From: Pseudomonadota bacterium
GTDB lineage: Bacteria; Pseudomonadota; Gammaproteobacteria; Steroidobacterales; Steroidobacteraceae
Direction: 5' to 3'
Assembly (NCBI GenBank): GCA_026398735.1
Contig: JAPLSH010000009.1
Location: 105,019-169,018, forward strand
DNA: 64,000 nucleotides
The notes under the pieces were generated by a model that ran no database searches, was not told the origin of the DNA, and worked only from the letters and a program-made list of their open reading frames with translations. The stretch's first letter is position 1, and each line of letters opens with the position of its first letter. Made by a program: the position numbers and the translations under genes. Below, piece after piece: positions 11,459-20,254 of this stretch.

Positions 11459-11477
11459 CACAACGGATCACGTTGTG
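11459..11477. promoter_or_regulatory. Perfect 7-5-7 inverted repeat between divergent genes
   Basis: CACAACG and CGTTGTG are exact inverted copies separated by five bases, inside the 168-bp gap between the divergent GGDEF-EAL and pcm genes. The position suits a dimeric regulator acting on one or both promoters. No T-run follows, so a terminator is unlikely. No regulator gene lies beside it. Confidence 0.4.
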
Positions 11478-11558
11478 ACTTGGCATAGACCCTGAATTGC
11501 CTTACCTTGCCGCGTCCCGCCGCATAAGACCGCCAACCGAGTCCCGGAATTCAACAAA

Positions 11559-12227
11559 ATGTCCAGCCTGCAGGCCGCCCAGACCTACGCCCGCGAACAA
11601 ATGGTCGCCCAGCAATTGCGCGCCTGGGACGTGTTGGATGACAGCATTCTGGGCCTGTTTCGCCAATTGCCCCGGGAAGTTTTCGTACCTGCCGGCTGGC
11701 GCGATACGGCCTATGCCGATCTGGAGGTACCGCTGGCTCATGGGCAGCACATGCTGGCACCCAAGCTGGTCGGTCGAATCGTCCAAGCTGTAGGCGTGCA
11801 GGCCGGAGAGCGGGTGCTGGAAGTGGGCACCGGTTCGGGCTTCCTCACCGCCTGCCTGACGCTGCGGGGTGGCGTGGTCGAAAGCGTGGAGCAGCATGCC
11901 GAAATGGCCGCCGCCGCGCGCGCCGCGCTGGCTGCCGCTCAGGTTCACGGCGCCAAAATCACCCATGCCGACGTTTACTCGCTGCTCGATACGCTGCCCC
12001 ACTACGACGTAGTGGTGCTGACCGGCTCGCTGCCGCAGTACGACCCTCGTTTCGAAGCGCTGCTGAACCCGGGCGGCCGGCTGTTCGCGGTAGTAGGTCA
12101 GGGTCCCGTCATGCAGGCCAGACTGGTCTCACGGACCGGCAATGGCCCCTGCGTCGCTCAAACCCTGTTCGAAACCGTGATCGATGCGTTGAACAACGCA
12201 CCGCGACCGGAGCCTTTTCACTTCTAA
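11559..12227 (+). CDS. pcm: Protein-L-isoaspartate O-methyltransferase family protein
   Basis: The 222-residue protein has the PIMT layout: an N-terminal helix region with REQMVAQQLRAW, then LPREVFVP, the substrate-loop region with PLAHGQHMLAPKLVGRIV, and SAM motif I VLEVGTGSGFLTACL. PIMT methylates isoaspartyl residues in damaged proteins to start their repair. Its place just upstream of tolC, with waaA convergent, fits the PCM-family gene often found beside tolC in Xanthomonas/Pseudomonas-type genomes. That version may have a different substrate from the classical surE-linked pcm. The start ATG at 11559 gives the normal length. Confidence 0.88.
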   Translation: MSSLQAAQTYAREQMVAQQLRAWDVLDDSILGLFRQLPREVFVPAGWRDTAYADLEVPLAHGQHMLAPKLVGRIVQAVGVQAGERVLEVGTGSGFLTACLTLRGGVVESVEQHAEMAAAARAALAAAQVHGAKITHADVYSLLDTLPHYDVVVLTGSLPQYDPRFEALLNPGGRLFAVVGQGPVMQARLVSRTGNGPCVAQTLFETVIDALNNAPRPEPFHF

Positions 12228-12240
12228 TCCGGTCGGGCGG

Positions 12241-12258
12241 GAACTTGCCAGCAGGTTC
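12241..12258. promoter_or_regulatory. 18-bp near-perfect palindrome upstream of tolC
   Basis: The stretch GAACTTGCCAGCAGGTTC is self-complementary except for one G-T pair and the centre. It lies 40 bases before the tolC start and just after pcm. It could be an operator for tolC or a small hairpin; no U-tract follows. Confidence 0.35.
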
Positions 12259-12298
12259 GACGCTCTTACACTTGCCTACTAAAGACCTGTGGAGCCTC

Positions 12299-13708
12299 AT
12301 GAACCGCGGACTGTTGATCTCGCTGCTGTGCCTCTCGGCCAGTGCAGCGCACGCCGAAGACCTCCTGGCCGTCTACGACCGGGCACTGAACAACGACCCG
12401 CAGTTGCGCGAGGCCGAGGCCACCCGGCTTGCCGCACGTGAGGCTCGCCCGCAGGCGTGGGCGACGCTGCTGCCACAGGTCAGCGCCACGGGCAGCCGCA
12501 GCCGCGACTGGTCTGACGGCACGGGCTATTCAGACATCGTGCTGGGCAACAATGCGCCAATCCGTAACGCCACCGGCGGCGTCGGCACCACCGATACAGA
12601 CTCGTGGCGCCTGAATATTCGCCAAAACGTCTTCTCGTGGGCTAACTGGATGACGCTCAAGGCCGCCGGCCATCAGGTCGCTCAGGCTGAAGCCAACTAC
12701 TTGGTAGCTCGTCAGGCGCTGGCGCAGCGCGTGGCCACCCAGTATTTCGCCGTGCTGTCGGCCCAAGACGTGGTCGAGTCGCAGATGGCAGCTCGCGACG
12801 CCTTCGCCCGCCAGTTGCAGCAAGCAGAGAAGCGCTTCGAAGTGGGCCTGATTGCCATCACCGACGTGCAAGATGCCCGTGCTGCGCGCGACAGTTCGGC
12901 CGCACAGGTCATTGTCGCCAAGCGCAGCCTGGCCAATGCCCAGGAACAATTGCGCGCCACCGTCGGCGAGTACTACGACACGCTGAACAAGCCGGCCGAT
13001 ACCATGCCGCTGCTGTCGCCTTCGCCTTCGAGCGCAGAAGAGTGGGTCAAGATCTCAATGGATCAGAACGCCACGCTGCTCTCCAATCGTCTGGCCGCAG
13101 ACATTGCTCGTGATCAGGTCGGTGTTGCCTTCAGCAGTCATCTGCCCACCGTCGACCTGGTCGCGGGCCGCACGTACAGCAACGTAGAGGGCACGCGCAC
13201 ATTGCCAACCAGTGTCAGCAATACGCTGTCCGAGGCTTACGGCAAGTCGCTGTCACTGCAGGTCACGGTACCCATCTTCTCTGGTGGTTCTGCGCAGTCC
13301 CGAGTGCGCCAGACCCAATACAGCTGGATCGCGGCCAAAGAGCGGCTGGAACGCAGCTCGCGCGAAACCGAGCGTCTGGCACGCGACGCCTATCTGGGCG
13401 TCAACAGCGGCATCTCACAGGTGCAAGCGCTGCGTCAGGCCTTGGAGTCCAGCCAGACCGCCCTCAAGGCTGCCGAAGCAGGCTATGAAGTAGGCACGCG
13501 CACTGCAGTTGAACTGCTGGACTCGCGCCGCTTGCTGATCCAAGCCCAGACCAACTACTCGCAGGGTCGTTACAGCTACCTCAACAGCTTGGTGCAATTG
13601 CGCCTGGCCTCGGGTGATCTGGACCGCAGCACCATCGCCGAGATCAACAAGTGGCTGACGGTCACGGCGCCCACCACGCCGCCGGATCCGCCGCCGCCGT
13701 CGCCCTAA
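12299..13708 (+). CDS. tolC: TolC-type outer-membrane efflux channel
   Basis: The 469-residue protein begins with a Sec signal peptide (MNRGLLISLLCLSASAAHA, cleavage before ED). It shows the two-fold repeated OEP layout of long alpha-helical coiled-coil stretches joined to short strand regions, as in AVYDRALNNDPQLREAEA and later KAAEAGYEVGTRTAVELLDS. TolC forms a trimeric tunnel that serves type I secretion and RND or ABC efflux. The ATG at 12299 follows GGAG closely; an in-frame upstream extension is not needed. The C-terminus is proline-rich (PPDPPPPSP). Its stop overlaps the convergent waaA stop region by four bases. Confidence 0.93.
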   Translation: MNRGLLISLLCLSASAAHAEDLLAVYDRALNNDPQLREAEATRLAAREARPQAWATLLPQVSATGSRSRDWSDGTGYSDIVLGNNAPIRNATGGVGTTDTDSWRLNIRQNVFSWANWMTLKAAGHQVAQAEANYLVARQALAQRVATQYFAVLSAQDVVESQMAARDAFARQLQQAEKRFEVGLIAITDVQDARAARDSSAAQVIVAKRSLANAQEQLRATVGEYYDTLNKPADTMPLLSPSPSSAEEWVKISMDQNATLLSNRLAADIARDQVGVAFSSHLPTVDLVAGRTYSNVEGTRTLPTSVSNTLSEAYGKSLSLQVTVPIFSGGSAQSRVRQTQYSWIAAKERLERSSRETERLARDAYLGVNSGISQVQALRQALESSQTALKAAEAGYEVGTRTAVELLDSRRLLIQAQTNYSQGRYSYLNSLVQLRLASGDLDRSTIAEINKWLTVTAPTTPPDPPPPSP

Positions 13709-15051
13709 GCGACGTTTGAGCCTGTCGCGCCGTCTTGCACGACGGCCGGCAGCAAGGGCTGCAGCAGCGCCAAGCTGCGCTGCGCCGCCCCGCGGTTGGC
13801 TTCCAGCACCGCCTCGCCCGCCGCTCCGCGCCGGCCGGCTGCTAGCCGATCTTCAAACAAGTTCTGCAGTGCCGCAGCTAACTCGGCGCCGTCGGCAACC
13901 ATTTGCAATGCGCCCTGAGCCGTCAACAACCGCGCCGCATCCGGTGAATTGAACTGTGCAGGGCCACTGAGCACAGGTCGGCCCAACGCCGCAGGTTCGA
14001 GCAGGTTGTGCCCGCCCACGGGCACCAGACTGCCACCGACAAACACCACTTGGGCACAGGCATACCACGCCAGTAAGTCGCCCAAGGTATCGACTAATAG
14101 CACTTGGGTGTCGGCTGCTATTGCCCCGCCGTCGCTGTGGCGCTGCAACACAAAGCCCTCGCGCAGGATGCTGGCCGCTACCGCGGCAAAGCGCTCGGGG
14201 TGGCGCGGCGCCATCACCAGCAACGGCACAGCCGCCAAAGTACCGGCCTGCAACAGCCGCTGCGCCTGCAGCACCTGCAGTTCCTCGCCTGCATGGGTGC
14301 TGCCTGCCACCCATACCCATCGGCCGGACGACACCCGCGACTGCAAGCTGGCCGCACGCTGCGGCAGGTCGGGTGGCAATTGCAGGTCGAATTTTAGATT
14401 GCCGCCCACCAGCACTTGAGACGGCGCAGCGCCCAAAGCGATAAACCGCGCCGCATCGTCTTGGCTCTGCACCACCAAGGACGCGATGCGCTGCAAGCTG
14501 CGTTGCATCAGGCCCGGCGCCAAGCTGCGATAGCGACGCAGCGATCGCTCAGAGAGCCGCGCACTGACCAAGGCCACCGGCACCGCCGCACGCTGGCAGG
14601 CACGCAGCAGATTGGGCCACAACTCTGTTTCCAGAATCAGCGCCAGACAGGGCTGTTCCTGCTGCAGGAAGCGGCGCACCGCACCGGGCAAATCGAAAGG
14701 TGCATAGCGCAAGCGCAGCGCGGCACGGCCTGATGTGGCAGCAAGCTCGGTCGCGTACAGCGTGCGGGCACGTTGGTGGCCCGTGGCAGTGGCCATCGTC
14801 AGCAACAGCGGTCGCTGCGGATCACGTTCGCGCAACCCTCGCAGCAAACCGGCTACGGCCTGCACTTCGCCAACCGACACCGCGTGTATCCAGATGGGCG
14901 GCAGGCCGCCGCGTCGTTGGGTTTTGCGACGTGCCAAACGCTCGCCCAAATTCACAGCCAGTGCCGGATTTGCCCGGCCCGACCACCACAGCCGCAGCAA
15001 TACCAGCGGCAGCAGCAGGCGCAGCAGCAATGTGTAGAGGCCCTGCAACAT
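13705..15051 (-). CDS. waaA: Kdo (3-deoxy-D-manno-octulosonic acid) transferase
   Basis: The 448-residue protein has an N-terminal membrane anchor (LYTLLLRLLLPLVLLRLWW), then the GT30 layout with GERL, IWIHAVSVGEVQA, LILETELWPNLL and the C-terminal VFVGGSLVPVGGHNLLEPAALGRPVL. It transfers Kdo from CMP-Kdo to lipid A at the inner membrane, an essential step in LPS core assembly. The ATG at 15051 overlaps the kdkA stop by one base (TGATG), which settles the start over a longer upstream ORF. It is convergent with tolC, with a four-base overlap at the 3' ends. Confidence 0.94.
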   Translation of the reverse strand: MLQGLYTLLLRLLLPLVLLRLWWSGRANPALAVNLGERLARRKTQRRGGLPPIWIHAVSVGEVQAVAGLLRGLRERDPQRPLLLTMATATGHQRARTLYATELAATSGRAALRLRYAPFDLPGAVRRFLQQEQPCLALILETELWPNLLRACQRAAVPVALVSARLSERSLRRYRSLAPGLMQRSLQRIASLVVQSQDDAARFIALGAAPSQVLVGGNLKFDLQLPPDLPQRAASLQSRVSSGRWVWVAGSTHAGEELQVLQAQRLLQAGTLAAVPLLVMAPRHPERFAAVAASILREGFVLQRHSDGGAIAADTQVLLVDTLGDLLAWYACAQVVFVGGSLVPVGGHNLLEPAALGRPVLSGPAQFNSPDAARLLTAQGALQMVADGAELAAALQNLFEDRLAAGRRGAAGEAVLEANRGAAQRSLALLQPLLPAVVQDGATGSNVA

Positions 15052-15788
15052 CAGCCGTAGGCCGCCAGCAAACAATGCCAAGCCACCTCATCCATCGACT
15101 GGCCTGCCGTATCCAGCACACCCTCGATAGATCGGCGCAGGCGCACCACATCGGCAGCCGACCACAGCCCTGCAGTGCGCACCCGAGCCCGGTGATAGTC
15201 GCCGACCTGCACGCCATCACTACCGCCGACTCGCAGCGCAGACGCCTGTAATCCGGCCAGGTTGATGCCGGCGTCATGGTGACGGCGCAGGCAGCGGCCG
15301 ACAGCTGCCCAAACATCCAAAGTGACCGACCCGGCGCGCAGCTGGTGGGCCAGCGTGGGCAGGCTGTCGGATTGCACCGAGAGGACTTCGGCGTTGTAAA
15401 ACAGGCCCAGGCGCCGCCAGCGCACTGCGAGCACGGGCGCTGCGCACAAGCCGGCCGCCTGTGCCTGCAGCGACGCCTGCATTTGCTGCCAGGCGACACA
15501 GCGAGCCTCTCCCAGCCATAGCAACCGGTTCATTACCACCGCTGCCGGTAGCCCTGGCTGTCGCAACTGGCGCAGTTGCAGGCTGCGGCGGCCCTCACGC
15601 ACCACCCAGGTGCCGTCGATGCCATCGATACCGCCCAGCAACGCCCCATTGCGCGCCCAATAGCGCGGGTCAAACCACTGGCTGGTGAACTCACCGGCCA
15701 GGGTCGGCTGATAGACCACCAGCCCCTGCGCGTCCAAGGCTGTACCAAAACGCCGGATCTCCTCGCCGACCGATTCAACCGCAACCAT
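15051..15788 (-). CDS. kdkA: KdkA-like Kdo kinase homologue with degenerate catalytic loop
   Basis: The 245-residue protein is upstream of and coupled to waaA, the usual place for 3-deoxy-D-manno-octulosonic-acid kinase, and its length and flanking motifs fit (DPRYWARNGAL near the N-terminus, VRLRRSIEGVL near the C-terminus). The kinase catalytic loop, normally HADLNAHN, reads LAGLQASA, so the His, the catalytic Asp and both Asn are replaced. The metal-binding IDFDRG reads GDYHRA and keeps only the first Asp. It may be a pseudokinase or a diverged enzyme; the reading frame is intact. The ATG at 15788 is preferred over one 36 bases upstream. Confidence 0.75.
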   Translation of the reverse strand: MVAVESVGEEIRRFGTALDAQGLVVYQPTLAGEFTSQWFDPRYWARNGALLGGIDGIDGTWVVREGRRSLQLRQLRQPGLPAAVVMNRLLWLGEARCVAWQQMQASLQAQAAGLCAAPVLAVRWRRLGLFYNAEVLSVQSDSLPTLAHQLRAGSVTLDVWAAVGRCLRRHHDAGINLAGLQASALRVGGSDGVQVGDYHRARVRTAGLWSAADVVRLRRSIEGVLDTAGQSMDEVAWHCLLAAYG

Positions 15789-15858
15789 GGCGACACGACC
15801 TTTAATACTGAGCGTGACCTGCATCTTACGTGGTCAGCGGCCTGCTACCATTACCCGC

Positions 15859-16248
15859 ATGGACGAACTCATGGCACCGGTATCACCCGGCGAGCTGATC
15901 GACAAGCTCACCATCCTCGACATCAAGTCGCGACGTATCACGGCGGCGGACAAGCTGGCCAACGTGCGGATCGAATATGAAGCGTTGACCCGGTGCTGGG
16001 CAGCGTCAGTATTTGGCGGCGCTGATGTAGCGGCAGACCAGGCTGCACTGCTGGCGGTCAATGAGCGGCTATGGGAAATCGAAGATCTGATTCGCGACCA
16101 AGAACGCGCACGTCTGTTTGACGAAGAGTTCATCCGCTTGGCTCGCGCCGTCTATATCGAAAACGACCAGCGCGCAGCCATCAAAAAGCGCATCAATCAG
16201 GCGCTCGGTTCGCGACTGGTCGAAGAAAAGTCCTACGCCGCCTACTAA
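15859..16248 (+). CDS. DUF6165-like small protein
   Basis: The 129-residue soluble protein is mostly helical and charged. It starts MDELMAPVSPGELIDKLTIL, followed by the conserved-looking stretch DIKSRRITAADKLANVRIEYE. It resembles the uncharacterised DUF6165 family, often found near LPS core genes. No catalytic motif is visible. It is divergent from kdkA (70-bp gap) and convergent with the CHCC zinc-finger gene. The upstream in-frame extension overlaps the kdkA promoter region and is rejected. Confidence 0.75.
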   Translation: MDELMAPVSPGELIDKLTILDIKSRRITAADKLANVRIEYEALTRCWAASVFGGADVAADQAALLAVNERLWEIEDLIRDQERARLFDEEFIRLARAVYIENDQRAAIKKRINQALGSRLVEEKSYAAY

Positions 16249-16264
16249 AGGCGGCGCACTCAGG

Positions 16265-16462
16265 TCAGCCGACTAACGTGTATTCGGCGCCGCAATAGGC
16301 GCACTTTGCCCAGCCGGTTTCCTCGATGGGCAAGTAAACCCGCGGATGCGAGTTCCACAGGCTCATTGCAGGCATGGGGCAGGACAGCGGCAAGTCTGCT
16401 GCGTGTACTTGATAACGCTGCTGGGCGTTGGGCGTTTGGGCCGGTTTGGTCGAAGTGCTCAT
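16265..16462 (-). CDS. CHCC-type zinc-finger protein (zf-CHCC)
   Basis: The 65-residue protein ends with the zf-CHCC pattern: Cys and His in LSCPMPAMSLWNSHPRVYLP, then CAYCGAEY (Cys-x2-Cys). It is related to mitochondrial complex I subunit NDUFS6, and in gammaproteobacteria a copy commonly lies near glnE/ilvE and LPS genes. The role is unknown; zinc binding is expected from the motif. The ATG at 16462 is seven bases after the glnE stop, so it is the last gene of that operon. The sequence TATAAT overlaps the glnE stop just before it. Confidence 0.85.
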   Translation of the reverse strand: MSTSTKPAQTPNAQQRYQVHAADLPLSCPMPAMSLWNSHPRVYLPIEETGWAKCAYCGAEYTLVG

Positions 16463-16469
16463 GGCGCGA

Positions 16470-19337
16470 TTATAGTCCGGTCGGGTCGTGCATCGCAGCT
16501 TCCCACAGCATTGCGACCGCAGCGCGTTCGTCAGCAAAGGCACTGGCTTCCAATACGCCGCCCAAGCCATCGAGCGAGCGCCGGTGCAGAGCCAGCCGGT
16601 AGGCCTGATAGGCGCTGACCAGCACATCCACCTGCTCCTGTGGCACCAAGGCTGCCGATGCCAGTGATTCCAATTGCCTGATGGTGTCCGGGAACCACGC
16701 CACCGGCGGATAGTCTTGCGCCCAACGCAGCGCCCAGTACTGGGCCAGAAACTCAATATCAGCAATGCCGCCACGATCCTGCTTCAGGTCTACCTGTCCG
16801 ACACCGGCGCCCGACAACTCGCGGCGCATGCGCTCGCGCATATCGCGCACCTTGTCGCGCAGATCAGTGCGCCGTACTGCGTCTTGCAGCACCTCGTGAC
16901 GCACCGCTTCGATGCGCTGGCGCAGCGTCAGATCACCGGCCACTGCACGCGCATGTAACAGGGCTTGATGTTCCCAAGTCCAAGCGTCCTCAAACTGATA
17001 ACTGCGAAAGGCCTCGATGCGCGTCACCAGCAAGCCACCTTTGCCGCTGGGGCGCAGGCGCACATCCACTTCATACAAGCGCCCTGCACCTGAATGCACC
17101 GTCAGCAAGTGCAATAGCCGCTGTGCCCAGCGCAAGAAGAACACTTGGTTATCTATCGGCTCAGGAGCATCGGTGTGCTGACGCTCACCGGCAGAGTCGT
17201 GTAGGAACACCAGATCCAGATCTGAGGCATAGCCCAACTCTCTGCCGCCGAGCTTGCCGTAGCCAATAGCCGCCACACGCACGACGCGTGGCGCTGCATC
17301 TGCCGGGTCACAACAAGTCGGCTGACCCAAAGTGCTGGCAATCTGTGTCCAGGCCATACCCATAGCCGCTTCGGTAATGAGCTCGGCTACTTCAGTGAGT
17401 CGATCACTGACCTGCATCAACGGCAGACGACCGGTCAGATCGGCCAATGCCACACGAAACACCGCCGCGCGCTGAAACTGAATCAAGGACTCAACCTGCC
17501 GGTCGGGATCTTCGTTTGCCACCGCGACAACGCGCGCCGCCAGATCCGCTTGCATCGCCGCACGATCCGGTAGCTCCAGCAGCACCGCCTCATCGATGAG
17601 CTCATCGAGCAGCAATGGATAGGCCGCTACACGCGCTGCCAGGAAATCACCATGCGAGCACACGGTGATCAAGCGGCGACGTGCCGGCGCATTTTCCAGC
17701 AGCAATGAAAAATAGGCTGAGCGTTGGCCAATAGCCTCGATGATCAACAGCAAGCGCCGTAGCACTGGCAGTGCATCTGAAACCGGCAGTTCGGCAAGCA
17801 AACGCGTCAGCAAGGAAATAAGCCGGCGACGGCCAATGGCATCCAGGCGGCGCAAGCGCGTGCTGGTGGGCAATGCCAGCAACATCTGCAATACCGCATC
17901 GGGCTCCGGCAGCTGCAAGCGCAGCAAGCCCTCACGTAGCGCAGACGTATCGACCTGCTCATCCCACAGTCCGGCCAGATCCACTGCGGCAGGAGCATTG
18001 CCGGCAGCAGCTGGCACCACCACTGATTCGGCATGCTGGCGTACGCGACTGCGCTGCACCTCCAGTGCCGCACGCAACTGCAATTCATCGGCAAAGCCCA
18101 TTGCCACTGCGATGCGCAGCGCAATCAACGGGTCTGTGGGCAAGCTGTGCGTTTGCTGATCGTCGAGCATCTGCAGACGATTTTCGAGGCGCCGCAGAAA
18201 CAGATAAGCCTCGCGCAACTGGGCGATGGCCTCCTCGCCTAACAACTTGGCTCCGCGCAGTCGCGGCAGCACCGACAACAGCGATGTGCCACGCAGAGTC
18301 GGATCCTGACCGCCGCGAATCAGCTGCAGCGATTGCACGGTGAATTCCACTTCGCGAATGCCACCCGGCCCCAACTTGATGTGATCGGCAAGTTCGCGGC
18401 GCACCACTTCGCGCGCGATCAACGCCCGCATCTCGCGCAGCGAGTCGAACACACCAAAGTCCAGATAGCGCCGATAAACAAAGGGGCGCAGCACTTGTTC
18501 GCGCAAAGGCTCGAACACGGCTTTGGCCGTCAGGGCGCGTGCTTTGACGTAGGCATAGCGCTCCCAATCGCGGCCATCAGCCTGCAGGTAATCCTCAAAG
18601 GCTGCAAAACTAGCTACCAGCGGACCACTGTCGCCATAAGGACGCAAGCGCATATCCACACGAAACACAAAACCCGCATCAGTGCGTGCATCGAGCACAC
18701 GTATGAGCGTGCGAGCTTGGCGCAGATAAAACTCGGTGGCGCTGAGTGCAACCGGGCCGTCTGTATCGGCGCCGGCAGCATGCAAAAACACCAGATCGAC
18801 ATCGGATGAGAAGTTGAGCTCGCCACCGCCGAGCTTGCCCATGCCCAGCACCACCAGCCCTGCGTCCGCTCCCGGTGGTACGCCATGTCGCAGCGCCAAC
18901 AGCGCTTGGGACCAGTCTGTGGCGCAGGCGATGGCAGCCTCTGCAAAATCCGAAGCCTCTGCCAAGGTTTGCTCGACGGTTGCGCCGCAAGCCAAATCAC
19001 GCCAGGCAATACGCAGCATCTCGCGCTGGCGCAGCAGCCGCAGACCACGCGCAAAGGCCGCTTCGTCGAGACCGGCTGTATGCGCCACGGCTGCGCACAA
19101 GGCTTGGTAATCGGCCAGGCTGCGAGAGCAATCCAAAGAGCCCTCAGCCAACAACGACAGCAGTTGTTCAGGCCAGGCCACACACACACGCAATGCAAAG
19201 TCGCTGGCAGCTAACACCTGATCGGCCTGGCTGCGTCGGCTGGCACCGGCAGCCTCAAGAGCCGCCCAGACTTGCGGTGAACGCATTGCCAGCGTCTCTC
19301 GCTGACGCTGCAACAGGTCACCTAAGGCGGCGATCAT
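16470..19337 (-). CDS. glnE: Bifunctional glutamine synthetase adenylyltransferase / adenylyl-removing enzyme
   Basis: The 955-residue protein contains two nucleotidyltransferase domains. The N-terminal adenylyl-removing one has VLGMGKLGGGELNFSSDVDL and the C-terminal adenylylating one has IGYGKLGGRELGYASDLDL; both keep the GxLGG and SDxDL catalytic motifs. GlnE switches glutamine synthetase off and on in response to PII and glutamine. Full length is normal. Its ATG overlaps the stop of the upstream transglutaminase gene (ATGA), so a nitrogen regulator is translationally coupled to a peptide-modification cassette, an arrangement worth noting. Confidence 0.96.
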   Translation of the reverse strand: MIAALGDLLQRQRETLAMRSPQVWAALEAAGASRRSQADQVLAASDFALRVCVAWPEQLLSLLAEGSLDCSRSLADYQALCAAVAHTAGLDEAAFARGLRLLRQREMLRIAWRDLACGATVEQTLAEASDFAEAAIACATDWSQALLALRHGVPPGADAGLVVLGMGKLGGGELNFSSDVDLVFLHAAGADTDGPVALSATEFYLRQARTLIRVLDARTDAGFVFRVDMRLRPYGDSGPLVASFAAFEDYLQADGRDWERYAYVKARALTAKAVFEPLREQVLRPFVYRRYLDFGVFDSLREMRALIAREVVRRELADHIKLGPGGIREVEFTVQSLQLIRGGQDPTLRGTSLLSVLPRLRGAKLLGEEAIAQLREAYLFLRRLENRLQMLDDQQTHSLPTDPLIALRIAVAMGFADELQLRAALEVQRSRVRQHAESVVVPAAAGNAPAAVDLAGLWDEQVDTSALREGLLRLQLPEPDAVLQMLLALPTSTRLRRLDAIGRRRLISLLTRLLAELPVSDALPVLRRLLLIIEAIGQRSAYFSLLLENAPARRRLITVCSHGDFLAARVAAYPLLLDELIDEAVLLELPDRAAMQADLAARVVAVANEDPDRQVESLIQFQRAAVFRVALADLTGRLPLMQVSDRLTEVAELITEAAMGMAWTQIASTLGQPTCCDPADAAPRVVRVAAIGYGKLGGRELGYASDLDLVFLHDSAGERQHTDAPEPIDNQVFFLRWAQRLLHLLTVHSGAGRLYEVDVRLRPSGKGGLLVTRIEAFRSYQFEDAWTWEHQALLHARAVAGDLTLRQRIEAVRHEVLQDAVRRTDLRDKVRDMRERMRRELSGAGVGQVDLKQDRGGIADIEFLAQYWALRWAQDYPPVAWFPDTIRQLESLASAALVPQEQVDVLVSAYQAYRLALHRRSLDGLGGVLEASAFADERAAVAMLWEAAMHDPTGL

Positions 19338-20254
19338 GCGGGTGTGGGCAAGGGTTGCACTGAAACGTTAACAGTCAGGGTGTGTTCCCCCACACCCAGG
19401 ATGACGCCGCGCAACGGCGATACATCACCAAAGTCACGACCCCAGGCCAGCGTCACATGGTCACGGCCCACACGCAGATTGTTGGTTGGATCCAACGCCA
19501 CCCAACCATAAGGTGGCGCATGTACTGCCACCCATGCGTGCGACGCATCAGCGCCAACCAATTCTTCTTCGGGCTCGCCGTCGCGCGGCAAAGTGCGCAG
19601 GTAACCGCTGACATAGCGCGCCGCCAAACCGCGTGAGCGCAGGCAGGCGATCATCACATGTGCGTAGTCTTGGCATACGCCGCGCCGGTTGTGCAGCACC
19701 TCCATCAACGGTGTGGAGATCTCTGTCTCACCGGGCGCATAAGTGAATTGGCTATGGATGAGATTCATGAGTGCTTCGGCAGTTTCCAGCACCGGTCTGC
19801 CCGGTTCAAAGCACTCTTGGGCAAAAGCATTGAAGTCCTGCTTGATGCGCACATAGGGTGACTCGCCCCGATAGCGGCGCACTTCCAGCTCCAACAGATC
19901 AATGGGCTGCGCCGCATAACGCAGCGACTCCACAACCGCTTCCCACGGCAGACTCTCGGCGGCAGGCCGCGGCGGACGCGCGCGCACCTCAACTTCCATA
20001 CGGGCGTCAACAATCAGACTGTCGTGCGGCCTGTCGATTTGCAGACGTGTAATCGGATTTCCCAGCGCGTCTTCACCCTCCACGGAATAAGCCGGTTCCG
20101 GGGATATGCGCACCTCGTGATGAAGCGTGGTCTGGTGGGGCATGAAACGCGGCATCAGTCGTAGCATCTGATGCGAGTGCGCCACCTCACCGTCATAGTC
20201 GTAGCGCGTCACGTGCCGTACGCGATAGCGCCAAGGAACGCTGTCGTCGGTCAT
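19334..20254 (-). CDS. Transglutaminase-like protein with N-terminal DUF-type domain
   Basis: The 306-residue protein starts WRYRVRHVTRYDYDGEVAHS, the N-terminal domain typical of bacterial transglutaminase-like proteins. The papain-like core follows: nucleophile Cys194 in RGVCQDYAHV, His in ASHAWVAVH and Asp in WVALDPTNN, an intact triad. Such proteins are thought to cleave or form isopeptide or amide bonds in concert with ATP-grasp and alpha-E proteins. The real start is the ATG at 20254, overlapping the stop of the ATP-grasp/alpha-E gene (ATGA). There is no signal peptide, so it is cytoplasmic. Confidence 0.9.
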   Translation of the reverse strand: MTDDSVPWRYRVRHVTRYDYDGEVAHSHQMLRLMPRFMPHQTTLHHEVRISPEPAYSVEGEDALGNPITRLQIDRPHDSLIVDARMEVEVRARPPRPAAESLPWEAVVESLRYAAQPIDLLELEVRRYRGESPYVRIKQDFNAFAQECFEPGRPVLETAEALMNLIHSQFTYAPGETEISTPLMEVLHNRRGVCQDYAHVMIACLRSRGLAARYVSGYLRTLPRDGEPEEELVGADASHAWVAVHAPPYGWVALDPTNNLRVGRDHVTLAWGRDFGDVSPLRGVILGVGEHTLTVNVSVQPLPTPA

